A stretch of 64,000 nucleotides of DNA from Bryum argenteum (Eukaryota > Streptophyta > Bryopsida > Bryales > Bryaceae): contig CM073324.1 in the NCBI GenBank assembly GCA_037043015.1, forward strand, positions 22,894,097-22,958,096, given 5' to 3'. Every line of letters begins with the position of its first letter. Position 1 is the first letter of the stretch. Shown here one piece after another: positions 22,422 through 33,340 of the stretch. Below the pieces are notes generated by a model. The model was given only the letters and a program-made list of their open reading frames with translations, did no database searches and was not told where the DNA came from. A program made the position numbers and the translations under genes.

Positions 22422-22484
22422 ATTAGGTGCTACTTTCTTTGTGTAAGAGCTTGAATTTTGGCACACTAGTCATTAACATGTAGG

Positions 22485-22670
22485 TTATCTTGTGACAAAA
22501 ATTTCATGGCAAATGGGCCATTTTTTAGCCATTGGGAGGGTGTCAAAGTTGGTTGGAGTGGAGTTGATTTCTACAAGCATACCGCAAAATAACACATGTT
22601 GGTAGATTGGGAATATCTTTTTTTTCACTAATATTTTGGACTTCAAATTTTTACCATATATCAATAACAC
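22485..22670 (-). repeat. Mirror frame in the right Tc1 arm
   Basis: A 61-codon frame here encodes the same peptide as one at 21500-21685 on the plus strand, because the two lie in the two arms of the inverted repeat. It is useful only as direct evidence of arm identity; I do not regard it as a gene. Confidence 0.8.
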
Positions 22671-23540
22671 AAATTGTGTTCTACCACAAAAAAATCAAAG
22701 CAAGGAAAAATAATCTCCATTCTTGGGAGGCTGTCAAATTTGGCAGGAGTGAAAAATAATTTACAGCTACCTATCTTGGTAGATTTCGAATAACTTTTTT
22801 TTGGTGAATTGTTTGGCTTTGAAACTTGGTAGGCGTACTAAAAACTTGATTTCAATCCTATGGTAAAATTTTCAAGGTAAAATACCAATTTTTGAGCTCT
22901 CTAGAGGCTTCCAAAGTAGGCTGACTTGATTTTTTTCCCACTGCAAAACCAAAAACGCCATTCCATGTTGGACCCTATTGTACATCCAAAATGTCGTTTT
23001 CGACATCGTGGGCGTTTAAGGGTTATATGTTTCAACACAAATGATGTGTATGGTTATGAAGTCCAACCACATGCGCATGGGGCATCATGAGGTGAAAAAA
23101 TATACAAAAAATCATGCTCGAATGGGGTATTGTTTATACTTTCAAAATAGTGATGTCCATGAAATCCGACTTTATTCCTCTCTATAGTGTTGATTTTCTT
23201 ATAATGACTTTGCCCTCTATAGTGAATGTGCTTGAAATATATATTTTAAAATTTCAGTTGGTGTTCTCCGGAATAGTGATTTCTTGTCCGGCCTCTTGAG
23301 GCCGGACAAGAAACTCCACCTCCAGAGAACTCTTTCTTCAAAAAGTGCCACCACGTAGGCGGCCATGTCATTTAATCATCCATGCTTCACCACCATTGCT
23401 TTCTTCACCTAGTGTAAACACCCACTGGTCAAGAAGCACGCTTTCAACCAATCACAATCAAGAATTCCCCTTCTTTTCATGGCTGGTGGACTTCTCCACC
23501 GTAGTGTAAACCGGCCCTTAGGATGGGCGCCTGTAAATGA

Positions 23541-23780
23541 GTGCTACCAGTGTTTCTCGGAGCTCCATCAACCAATGAATTTTTTCTTCAAAATCTCTAG
23601 AATTTTCCACTCGGACCCCTCGACGGCGAATTTTGATGATTTTGGATTCAAAATGAAACCTACGACCCCAAATTGCTCCATCAAACTGCTCGTTGGCAAT
23701 TGAAGCCTATACATCAAAAAATTAGGGGGCTCTTTACCCCTCCCCCTCCCTTGCCCTCCATAAACACTCGTAGCACTAAT
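23541..23780. mobile_element. Small TIR element, family E copy 1
   Basis: The left end GTGCTACCAGTGTTTCTCGG and right end ACACTCGTAGCAC are imperfect inverted repeats. The same ends and interior landmarks (TTTTTTCTTCA, GGGCTCTTTACCCCTCCC) recur at 62060-62270. The right end is followed by tandem copies of its own tip. Confidence 0.5.
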
Positions 23781-23866
23781 TTACAATGATCCCTATATAA
23801 ACACTCGTAGCACTAATTTACAATGATCCCTATATAAACACTCGTAGCACTAATTTACAATGATCC
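23761..23866. repeat. 37-bp tandem repeat, about three copies
   Basis: The unit begins TAAACACTCGTAGCACTAAT and recurs three times with almost no change. It duplicates the right tip of the small TIR element next to it. Confidence 0.85.
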
Positions 23867-23938
23867 AATGGTGGACATTTGATTCTCTACTACAGAGCAG
23901 AGAAAGTTCCTTTTTTTTCCCCTAAAGTAGAAGCTTAA

Positions 23939-24716
23939 CCTCTAATGTTGAAATGAGCCATATCGTGGTTGATTTGACTATGTTCAAAACATAACTTGTA
24001 TGAAGTTAGAACATTTTGCAGGTTGTAGGGTATTTCCATACCGTTCCGACAAGTCATTACAAGCTTAAAAATTCCTCATACATTAGGAGATACTTGCGGT
24101 CAAAGTTTAAAATTAGTATTTGAAATTTGCCCAAACTGTAGTACAAGCTCATTTATTCTCAGATCTGCCCCAAATCAATTAGATTGCACTATCCTCAAAA
24201 ATTCCCCAAAATTTGAGATTTTACTTCTTGTCAAGTTTTGTTTTTTTGTTCGTGTAAAAGACGTACCAAGGTATGATCTCATCGTTTAGATTTCCAATTC
24301 AACATTTTTTCACATGCCTCATTTATTGTCAAATACGATCCCTTGTATATGAATTTCATCTTACCTCCATGTGAAAATCAAGCAATTTTATAGGTGGCAT
24401 AGGTTCAATAAGGGTAAAAATTGTATGAGCGTAATTCTAACTCATTTGGGAACAAGAATTCGAAGAGTCTCAACTCAAACTCACTCTTGAAATTGGTTTT
24501 TTTGGCTCACAAATCATTTCCAACACATTTTACAACTAGAAAATGAAACTTTTTTTCCAACTTTGAACGTTTTACGATCACACAATTGGTGAGGAACTTG
24601 AATCTAAGAATTGGGTTCTACATAGATCCTACAGTTACATACTCAAAAAGTTCTATAAATCTAAATTTGCAGCTTACAATAAACAAGGGTGTTTTGAGGC
24701 CTCACGACATTAGGGG
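23939..24716. mobile_element. TTAA-flanked TIR element, family D
   Basis: TTAA (23935-23938) precedes CCTCTAATGTTG, and the right end, read inverted, is CCCCTAATGTCG followed by TTAA (24717-24720). The interior of 778 bp shows no open frame of interest. Termini and target again fit piggyBac-type elements. Confidence 0.55.
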
Positions 24717-24720
24717 TTAA

Positions 24721-25355
24721 ACTAGAGGTGCATATATACAATACCCCACTCCTACCAATCACACCTCAATAAGTGTTAAAACTTTATGTGTTATAGTGAT
24801 TTCCGCTCCTTAAAATTAACATTAGGGATTATTATGTGTTAAATGTTATGCAATGGTGTGCTCCCAACTTTGTTAATTTTACCTCAATAAGTGATAACAT
24901 TCTTAAAAAGGACTTTTTGTAAGAACCATGGTTTGGAGGGAGATAATTTGGAGGTCAAGTAATAGTTTTTAGGTGCAAAGTGACTTTAGAAGTTCATTTT
25001 AAAAACAGAATGACTGGTACCGTTTGATATCCTCCAAGACCAAGACTCCTAATATGGATGTTCAAGAGTATTTAAATTGATAGAATGTTTTCATCCCAAC
25101 AACAAGGTAGTGAGCATGGAGATATTGGAGATCTTGGTGAAGCTAATTCTCGTGATATAGTAGAAGAGGTTGTAGGCTTCAAAGATGTAAGTAGTGCTCT
25201 TCAAACTATGAAGAAGTTTATGGAGTAAAGACCTAATGACGTCATGTTCCTAATATTTTCCTAATATTTTCCTAATATTTTATCCATTAGGAATATTGAA
25301 TGATTAAAAAAGGAAGTAGAATCTTGGCGTGTAGTCGAATCTTGCCAAACTACTA
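24721..25355. other. AT-rich spacer
   Basis: No gene. It contains a triple CCTAATATTTT repeat near 25250-25281 and two direct copies of a CCTCAATAAGTG-containing motif (about 24766 and 24883). Confidence 0.5.
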
Positions 25356-25942
25356 TTAACGCGCAATTAAGCAATTATGCACCCGGCTATTTAAAAGTGC
25401 ACTTGGGTACTATGATGGCCATTTCTTGCAAAAATGGAATTTTTTATTTTTAAACTTGATTTTTTGTGGAAAAAAAGGTGTTTTGCAAAGAATGTTGCGT
25501 ATTGTCTGAAGTGGTAATATAAAAAGACTTCTAATGGCATTGTGAACATATTTTTGGTATAAATCCATGTGAATAATACAAATATTTTTGTCCAGGGATA
25601 TTTGAAATGCTTAGTATATGCTACAAATTGTGTAGATTATAGTTAATATATTTTTGGTGAGCAAAATGACGCGAGCACCAAACTGTTAATAAAAGTAGGC
25701 ACCAAATTGTTCCAATGGACATTTAATAAAAATATACTTCATATTGTACTTTGTATATATGTGGTAGAAAAGTATCTAAATACACAGATTCTAAATGTAT
25801 ACCAAGTTATGTATATAACTGATAATACAACTAAATTCAACCCATATGTTCATCGCAACACGTCTGAAAATAATCCTTGCGATCTTGTACTATCTAGTAC
25901 GTATATACACTTAGAAACACCATGTGTATCACAAAACATGGA

Positions 25943-28900
25943 CTACGTACTAATATCTAATGCGGCTTGCAACCGGTCATCGTCGATAGCTTGGGTTTGC
26001 ATTGCGATATATTCTAATATGTGGGCCTTCGCAGATTGGATAATGCAAATGTTGCTTGGAACCCGCACTCCAAAGACATTGCGGTTTTCTCCCCGACTAT
26101 GACTGCATACATGATTCTTTCTCGGTTCGTCCGCCCATGAAAAATACATGCCTCTTTCTCTATCCAATCGTGATTCTCCCGGATGGCTCCCACAATGAAT
26201 CCAAACAGTTTGCATACCGTTGTAAAGAGGAACTCGGTCCGTCACCAACTCCCCTCGAATGATTGGCCAATACCAACAAACTTTCATCTTGATTTTATTC
26301 CGGCCTTTTCGTCTTCAATCACCTTCCCTAAATAAAATGGAACACCCTCGTCTACTTACGCACGATCAACACCGGGGCTACAAATTGTCTAGAAACGGAT
26401 ATCGGATTGAGGATCAAATGGGGAAAAGGATCGTCGATGCATCTTCGATCGATACCGCTCTTTCTTCGGTTCCATCAAAGATGTGATCATGAGCCGTTCT
26501 TTGTGCCCTCGCGCACTGCTTGGTTAGGTGGCCTCTCTCTTCGATGACCAAAGTATCCTCTAGCCTCTGAATTTGGAAGCATCGCCACTATTTGGTCCAC
26601 AATAGTAATCTCATAGTTTGATTCATTTCGATCGTCAATAACATCTATTGATGCATCTACGATGAGTGATGTCTCTAATACCTCCTCACGAAGGCCAAAG
26701 TCAAGAAGAACTATGCTCGTTGCTACGATCTTTGCTTGGAAATTCGGCTAGGTATAGTTTCAAATGTTCTGCCTCTCTTTTAGCTTCACCATTTTTTTCC
26801 AGATGTTGGAATCTTTGAATGCACCTTTCTTTGTATCCAATAAACTCATCCAATGCCTTCAACTCCATTTCATCAGCTGCAAACACCTTTGCAAACGATG
26901 GTCGTTCTTCTTTATTTGGTAGCGATTGCAACGTCTTTGTCCCTAACTCAGGTCCCCATTTATCCTTGCTATAATGTTTGTGTTGTACTCGAACCTTACC
27001 GACCCCCTCTCGATTGTCCATATAGAATCGCATGTGGTGCGGAAAGGTTATGCCAACCAAAGAGTCCCCACCCGTCAGTAAGTGAGGGGTTATGAAGGAC
27101 TTCCAGTCCCACACATTTTCTAAGAGTCTGGCGCTAACAAACGCCTCTGTTATGGATGTACCTTGTTCTATTAGACTAAGCATTTCCTTCAATGAGTCGA
27201 TGTCCGACCTCTTCAACACATTAGATATACAACTAAAGTGTTGGTCGATATCTTCGTGTCTATGGCCCACTATAAGGAAAGAGAGCTCCACCTCTTGAAA
27301 AAAACCCAATCCCACCAATGAAACACATAGAGCAAACATGTAAATGTTTTTATTCTCTCGTGTGCGATTATCCGCTTGAATACGTAATGTTGGAGGCAAA
27401 AAGCGTTTTCTCCTCTTCACATCTCCTATCACGCGCAACAATGTCTCACCACCACCACCTATCATGTTTGTGGTGCGCGCCTGAACCACACATGGCGAGA
27501 TAAACCAATCCCATGTACGAGGGCTCCACACAAATGGGTCTTCACAAACCGATCTTTCGATCTTCACGGTTTGACGCATTCTCGGTACCATGGTAGTGTT
27601 TTGATCCACGCCATCAACAATGATGCACATGTACAACTCCGGGCCGATATAGCACGACCTCTTAAATATCCAATAATCCTCCGTTCCTCCATCCGAATAC
27701 GCAGATGCATCATAAACAACTCTTTTATTTTGATCCGAGCATCTGCATTCGTGGTTCCTCCACGGCACATTTATATTCCCAAAGTGATAACACTTTGAAA
27801 ACCTCGAGAATGGAGGTACGGGACGTGAGGATACGATGCGCCACATCCTCCTCCGAACGAGCTAATTGAAATGATTTCTCCGTTACAAACTCTCTTCACC
27901 TCCTCGTTCACGTAATTGAATATATCGACTTCCGAGTATTCACGGAGAGAATAAGAGGCACCACTTCGTTGTCATCCTTACGAAGAATTAAACGATGAGG
28001 TTGAGGACAACCAAAACCGTCCACAAATAATTTAAATGAGCCTCTCCGCCGACATTCTAGTCTTTCTCCCGAAGCGGGTTTGAAAGGTCATATTCTGTGA
28101 ATCGCCGCCACTCTTCCATATATTAAACACTCCTTCTTGATTGTTTAAACCGTCTTTGTGAATATCCAATGCCTGGAAAGATAACAAGCATTACAAACTT
28201 GTTTGCCATCTAACTTTGTGATAAATTTATCTCGTTGGAAACGTTCCGTCCGTGTATAAAAAGAAAGCAGCATTTGTCTCATCCAAGTACTTCGAATTGC
28301 ATAAGTAGAAGCCCACGCATTATAACGCATGTCCAATAGATACCGTTCTTGAATGTCTCTCAAAAATTTTGTTTGCATCCTCCTCGCCCTATTGCCCTTT
28401 GCACGCTTAGAAGAGATACCTTCGTAGATATACCTTCTCTAGAAGATGTCTCCCTGGAATCTCTGCTTCTTCTATTTTGCATAGAATATGGACGTCGGGC
28501 CGCTCTGACATGAATAAGCCCATCTACATGGGGCAAATCTCGGATGTTGGAAAGAGTACTTTAAGAAAATGGAGAGTTAATCTACGGGGTTTGAAGCTAT
28601 CTTCTCACTGCCGAGACCTATCGGTGGATCCAGTGTGTTGAAGTTGTCGTGGAAATCAAATTCTTGTGCCAACCTCCGTGCAGGTGGCGTTTGAGACCCA
28701 TTCAATACGTCCTCGCCATTTTGAATGGTGGGTTCCATGCTATCGCGACGTAGATAAGACTTGTGCCAACGGATGATCAATCCAACACACATTCCAAGAC
28801 GCTCTCCCACAATCTCTCCAATCAATGCAATGCATCGTCTACCCTAGTGATGCGTCTTGCCACCCGGACGGGAATAACTTCGATCCATGCGATTGCGCGC

Positions 28901-29139
28901 GCGATTTCAAATGTATACTCCCTAGTTGCCAAGCCAACAACTTCTCTTCTTCTTGATAACAATTCAAATGTCCTTCCCAATTGAGATGAAATGACCTGAG
29001 TAATACCATCTCCAGTCCGCCTTATACGAGCTGCTCGTATTAATCGCGCTCCCAGTGAACCGTTCGGATTAATGACATCGCTTCTGTATTGGGTGTTTTG
29101 ATGTACTAAAGGGATTTGGAAATTGGAGGTACATCCCAT
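25943..29139 (-). pseudogene. DUF7869-type transposon protein (interrupted or intron-containing)
   Basis: The longest open part, 27846-26701, has the block order I associate with DUF7869 proteins: MCIIVDGVDQNTTMVP, then LRIQADNRTRENKN, then VGHRHEDIDQHFS. These proteins are widespread in algae, early plants and invertebrates and are usually repeat-associated. Upstream, 28378-28145 has a DGKQVCNACYL metal-binding-like segment. The N-terminal parts lie at 29139-28822 and 28825-28577 in different frames. Downstream, 26287-25943 looks like the C-terminal end (KVCWYWPIIRGEL). Frame changes between blocks could be introns or decay; I cannot tell. Conserved D, D and E/D residues in these blocks would suit an RNase H-fold transposase, but that is inference. 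Confidence 0.65.
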
Positions 29140-30693
29140 TGTCGTTGTTGAACTAATAGGAACCTATACATTGCAAACATGTGAAAATATGTGTGTAAGC
29201 AATAGAAAATATCATTCATTCAAACGAACATATGTTCAAGGACATAAATTTTTGCTTCCAAACATGATTGTTAATGTTGGTTACTAAGTTCGTAATGATA
29301 TTGTATATAATTGTTAAGATTGTTTAAAGTTGTTAAATTACTTAGGATTATCTTGTGTACTTTATTTATATATAAATTAACGGTTTATCTACCTCTACAG
29401 ACATGTGTTGGATAAAATAATACGATGCTAAGTTTTGATTACATGGAAATAACAATAATCATGTTTGATACCTTGTCCAAGACTATGTTACACCTTAGGA
29501 ATTGGATTGTTTGCATTTCATAATACATTGCTAAAAATCGTTGATTGAAATAAAAAAAAGACAATGACAACATGAAATGGCGTCAAATTACTTTGTACCT
29601 ATGGCAATTTCCATTATAAATCCTACATCATGCTTTGAGCGTGCATAAAATCACAAAGATGGTGGTATTGTTTAGGATAAAGGAATAATTATTGCAATGA
29701 CAATGATTATAGAAAGTTACAACTTACTTATAGGTTCAATTAAATTTGCAAGAAAAAATAATATTTGCAATATTCATTGTATGATCTATTATCATAGCGA
29801 TGGATAGAATTATCATGTTTTCTTGTATGAATGCAATATATTATTGTTTGGAAAATATGGTAATTTTAAACTTTAACTTTAACTTCTACTACATTATAAA
29901 AATGAAAGTTGAATAAAACTTGCAACCAATGATTCAATTGCACTCAAGTAGGAACAAAGTTTTATAGAAGAACAAGAAATATTAAATCAAATTGTAACTA
30001 AATTATTCCCACCTCAATGAGTTAGCTTTATAGGGCTTAGAACCAAGTGGTGTTCACACCACATGTCCATTCTTAGACATGCTCTTCAATAGATGTAAAA
30101 TATATAGACCTGGAAACATACAACAAATAAACCGGAATTTAGCAATGCAAACACTCGTGCGTTAGAGATTATTCAACTAGTAACTTACATTTTGAGTCAT
30201 CTTGGAATTTGAAAGAAAAAATAAATAAATATTTTCATTTTCAGTCAATTTTAAGAATTAAAAAAATGATTCACAACACACAACAAAATTTCAAGAATTT
30301 AGTGAAACAATAACTTGTAGATTACATTAGCCTTCTACTAAAATCATTCAATTGTTTTCATAATTATAGAAAGTTTTTTAAAAAACTTAACATACAACAA
30401 AATTGCTATAATACAGCAATAAAAATACCTTTGATTAGACATCCATCAACTAAAAAATGACATAATTTAAAAAAGTATATATATATAAAATAAATAAAAT
30501 AAAAGAGGAGGTGGTAGAGGTGTTCGTCCGGACACCCCCTGGCCCCTGCCTTGCTAGCGGGCTGACCTGCGGCCGAGGTGCTGGCGCTGCACCAAGGCTG
30601 GGCCGCGTTTGCACAGACGCGGTGTCTGTGCCGATGCCGCGTCTTTTGATTTTCATCTGACCTCCCCGCTTCTGATCTTCTGGCACACTTGCC

Positions 30694-30824
30694 TTTTCTT
30701 CCTCCTCCGCTCTTGCTCGTGTTTTTGAAGGTCGTTGTTGTCGTTTCTTCCTCCTCCGCTCTTGCTCGTGTTTCTGCAGGTTGCTATTGCCTTTTCTTCT
30801 TCCTCCGCTCTTGCTCGTGTTTCT
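30694..30824. repeat. Threefold imperfect repeat, unit about 55 bp
   Basis: The block TTCCTCCTCCGCTCTTGCTC followed by GTGTTT occurs three times at roughly 50-60-bp spacing, separated by short variable segments. On the minus strand it gives a repeated Arg/Glu/Lys-rich peptide, which I do not take as a real gene. Confidence 0.8.
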
Positions 30825-31306
30825 CAAGAACGCTGCTAGGATGATCTGTAGAGCACTAGGAGAGTTTCGTGACTTGTTGCAACCAAAAATCTTTTTGCCG
30901 ATTCTCCTTGTCGCTTGCTCTTGTCTCAATCGCCGCTTGCTCTAATCCGAATCATCACCGCTATTGTACCAGATCGCCGCCTGCTGTTGCTACCGAATCG
31001 ATGCTTGCTACTTGCTGATCTTGTTGCTATTCATCATTGCTATCATTGGTATTGTTGCTACTGTTGCGGCGTGCATTTTGGGTTCTTGTTCGCTCTTTGT
31101 CTGAGATACGCTACTATTCAAGTCATCCCACTTTGTACTCGATATGTTAAAATCTTCGTCTTCCTCCCTTCATCCTCTTTGTGGTCTTTGTTGCAGCCAT
31201 GTAGCCGCCACCAAAGCCACCAAAATCCTAATCTTAAAACCTTAAACCCTAAAAAAATTTAAGAATCTTTAAAAAATAGAAATAATAAAAAAATTATCAG
31301 AGATTG

Positions 31307-31334
31307 CAAGGGGTGTGCGCGCGCACACCCCTTG
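31307..31334. repeat. Perfect 28-bp palindrome
   Basis: CAAGGGGTGTGCGC is followed directly by its exact reverse complement, so the sequence is a spacerless palindrome with a CG-alternating centre. It marks the right edge of a GC-rich island in the large transposon. Confidence 0.95.
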
Positions 31335-33340
31335 AAACAATCAACCAAGTGAACTCCAATAAACATCCCATTTACTATATTAAAGCCATTTCAAACGTCT
31401 GATACCCGCCCATGAGGGATACCCGCCCATATTGATGCCCGTCATACATTATAATTACTTGCTTAAGAACAAGAAAAATGAAAACATTTAGCAACACATG
31501 ATAGTAAAAATATTAATGCAGATATTGTAGAACTAACATCTCTCACATACAGTCGTTTGAGACTAAAGAATATTACCTTCTTTTACGATTCCAAATTTCT
31601 AAAATTGTCTTCACTGTAAAAAGAGCATTTAACCCCAGTCAAACATGTTCGCACATTTTGGTCAAGGGAGAGAAAAAAAACACTATTTCCTACATAAAAC
31701 CTATAGATCTTCATTTTTTTTTTAAATTTTTTTTCTAGCGAAAAATTTATGTGATAAATAAATTCTTATCAATCATTTTGGATTTTCATTCTAAAGCATG
31801 TTGAGTTCACAAAAGAATAAAATGTGGCATAAAAGTTTGTCAAATAATTTCAATCTCGATCCTTTGCATATTTGTTTTGGATATGCTACACACCTTTTCC
31901 ATGTCTAGAAATTGTTTTTAAGGTAACCAACATGATCATGCCAATCATGATTTTAAAGAAGTTAGACCTTGTATAGTGAATTTTTTTAAGCCAAGTGAAA
32001 TTAAAGTGTGCTACACCACTCAATACAATTAAGCAAATGAATTATTCTTATGATTTCAAATGCTATAATATTTTAATCCTTCCGATGCATAGTAGCCTAA
32101 AAAATTTGGTGGCTTTATATCAATGTTTATTTTAAGATTCTAGGATTAGAAGTCTTAAATTTCACTCTAAAACTAGATTTTGAAGCCACTTTTTGATAGT
32201 GACAGATTTGAAGTGTTTCTTGAAGAATAATGGCCTAGGCTTTTCGGGGCTAAAGAGTCGTCAACCATAAAACATCTTCCACATAGAGTCATATTAGAAT
32301 CAAAACAAACAAAATGGCCTATGTTAGTCTCTATTCACATGAACCATGTGGTCGGATGGTGAATTTTGGTATAAGTTATCAATATTTTATTGAATAGAAA
32401 TCAAAACAATTGTCAAATAGACTCTAAATTACACCATATTAACCATAATGATATTGTGTTCCAATGATGATCGAGGTTGCCATGCCTCCAACGCGTCGGA
32501 ACCAACCGCAAAATCGACAAGACATGGGAGAAGCGGATGGTGGATTGTAGAAGAGGACCCCTCAAAGCCTTATTTGTGGATGACGCACCAACCTTTTAAA
32601 ATAAGGGACCGTCGTCGTCGGCGTTAGGCAAGCGTTTTGGCGAGATTCAAGCAATTACTACCCGCCCATCGTCTGACATGATATATGTGATGTGTGTCCC
32701 AGATGCTGATGAAGCAATGCAGAAGACTTCTCTGTCGAGGCGACTTCTTCTTGCATCCATTCTAGAATCCTTGCTTGCAAGTTAAGGGTCCGTGAAATTT
32801 CTCAATACCTTGCAGAAATTTTGGTCAATATCGCTCTCCCGCAGACGTACGTCGAGAGCGGGAGCATATGTCACATTGTCTAGGGTTATCGCGGGAGGAT
32901 GTGGCGCGAGCAATGGTTCTTATGGATGCCTATATTAAGTCTGACATTACTAGAGGCGGATCCAACACATGCAACATCACAAGGTCCACCAGCTGAACCA
33001 GAGAGATGGATCCAATTCATCGTAGTTATGTTATTGGAGGTGAGTTGGATTAGCGGCCACTTCACGGTTGCACAATCTGTGCCCGTCCAGTATCTATCGC
33101 GACTCTCTGAGCCGCTGTGTAGAAGTGTTCTCTATCCGGAAGAGGACGTCCTTCAAAGCGGCCACGACGTGAGAGAGGCGACATAGCATCTGGTTCAGGT
33201 GGACGATCGTCGAATGTGGCTACAAGTGGTGCGAGGTCAACTGGACGAGGATCGAGGGCACGTGGTAGGGGTAGTGGGTCTACAACCATGAGGTTTCCAC
33301 TCGGCGTGGAGCATCTAACATGTACCGAGTTCTTCACTGA

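Larger units (their letters stand above)
21190..22980 (+). mobile_element. Tc1-like element with 566-bp terminal inverted repeats
   Basis: The ends are inverted repeats of equal length, 21190-21755 and 22415-22980 (566 bp), starting CARTAGGGTCCAACATGG, with only a handful of mismatches seen on reading. TA flanks both sides (21188-21189 and 22981-22982), the Tc1/mariner target. The 659-bp core holds the 3' part of a DDE transposase. Near-identity of the long arms implies recent activity or gene conversion. The related copy at about 9265-9290 reads across the insertion point without it. Confidence 0.85.
20255..23022. mobile_element. TTAA-type TIR element, family C copy 2, split by Tc1-like insertion
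   Basis: The left end CCCCTAAACGCCC follows TTAA (20251-20254). The right end is the inverted GGGCGTTTAAGGG, followed by TTAT (one mismatch to TTAA). Removing the Tc1-like element at 21190-22980 leaves about 0.98 kb that matches 8118-9290. No transposase is encoded. Termini and target point to piggyBac-type mobilisation. Confidence 0.65.
19034..23517. mobile_element. PIF/Harbinger-type TIR element hosting nested elements
   Basis: Perfect 27-bp inverted ends (19034-19060 and 23491-23517) begin GGGCCGGTTTACACTACGG and are flanked on each side by TTA (19031-19033, 23518-23520). GGGCC ends with a TTA duplication are characteristic of PIF/Harbinger and its Tourist-like MITEs. Most of the 4.5 kb is later insertions: an AT microsatellite, two TTAA-type repeats and a Tc1-like element. 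No Harbinger transposase is present, so the element is non-autonomous. Confidence 0.8.
29140..33340. other. Interior of the 11.6-kb element between its two genes
   Basis: About 4 kb of AT-rich DNA separates the divergent remnants and presumably holds their promoters. A GC-richer island at about 30510-31340 has a threefold repeat and a long palindrome (separate entries) and may itself be an insertion. Weak open frames at 32899-33340 precede the ParB-like region and may be its 5' part. Confidence 0.5.

Noticed and set aside
30450..30929. 159-codon minus-strand frame, Arg/Lys/Glu/Pro-rich
   Set aside because: It is made by the threefold nucleotide repeat and a GC-rich island; no domain and no splice context.
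31621..31660. TTTAACCCCAGTC as a TTAA-type element end
   Set aside because: No opposite end found; the motif alone is too short.
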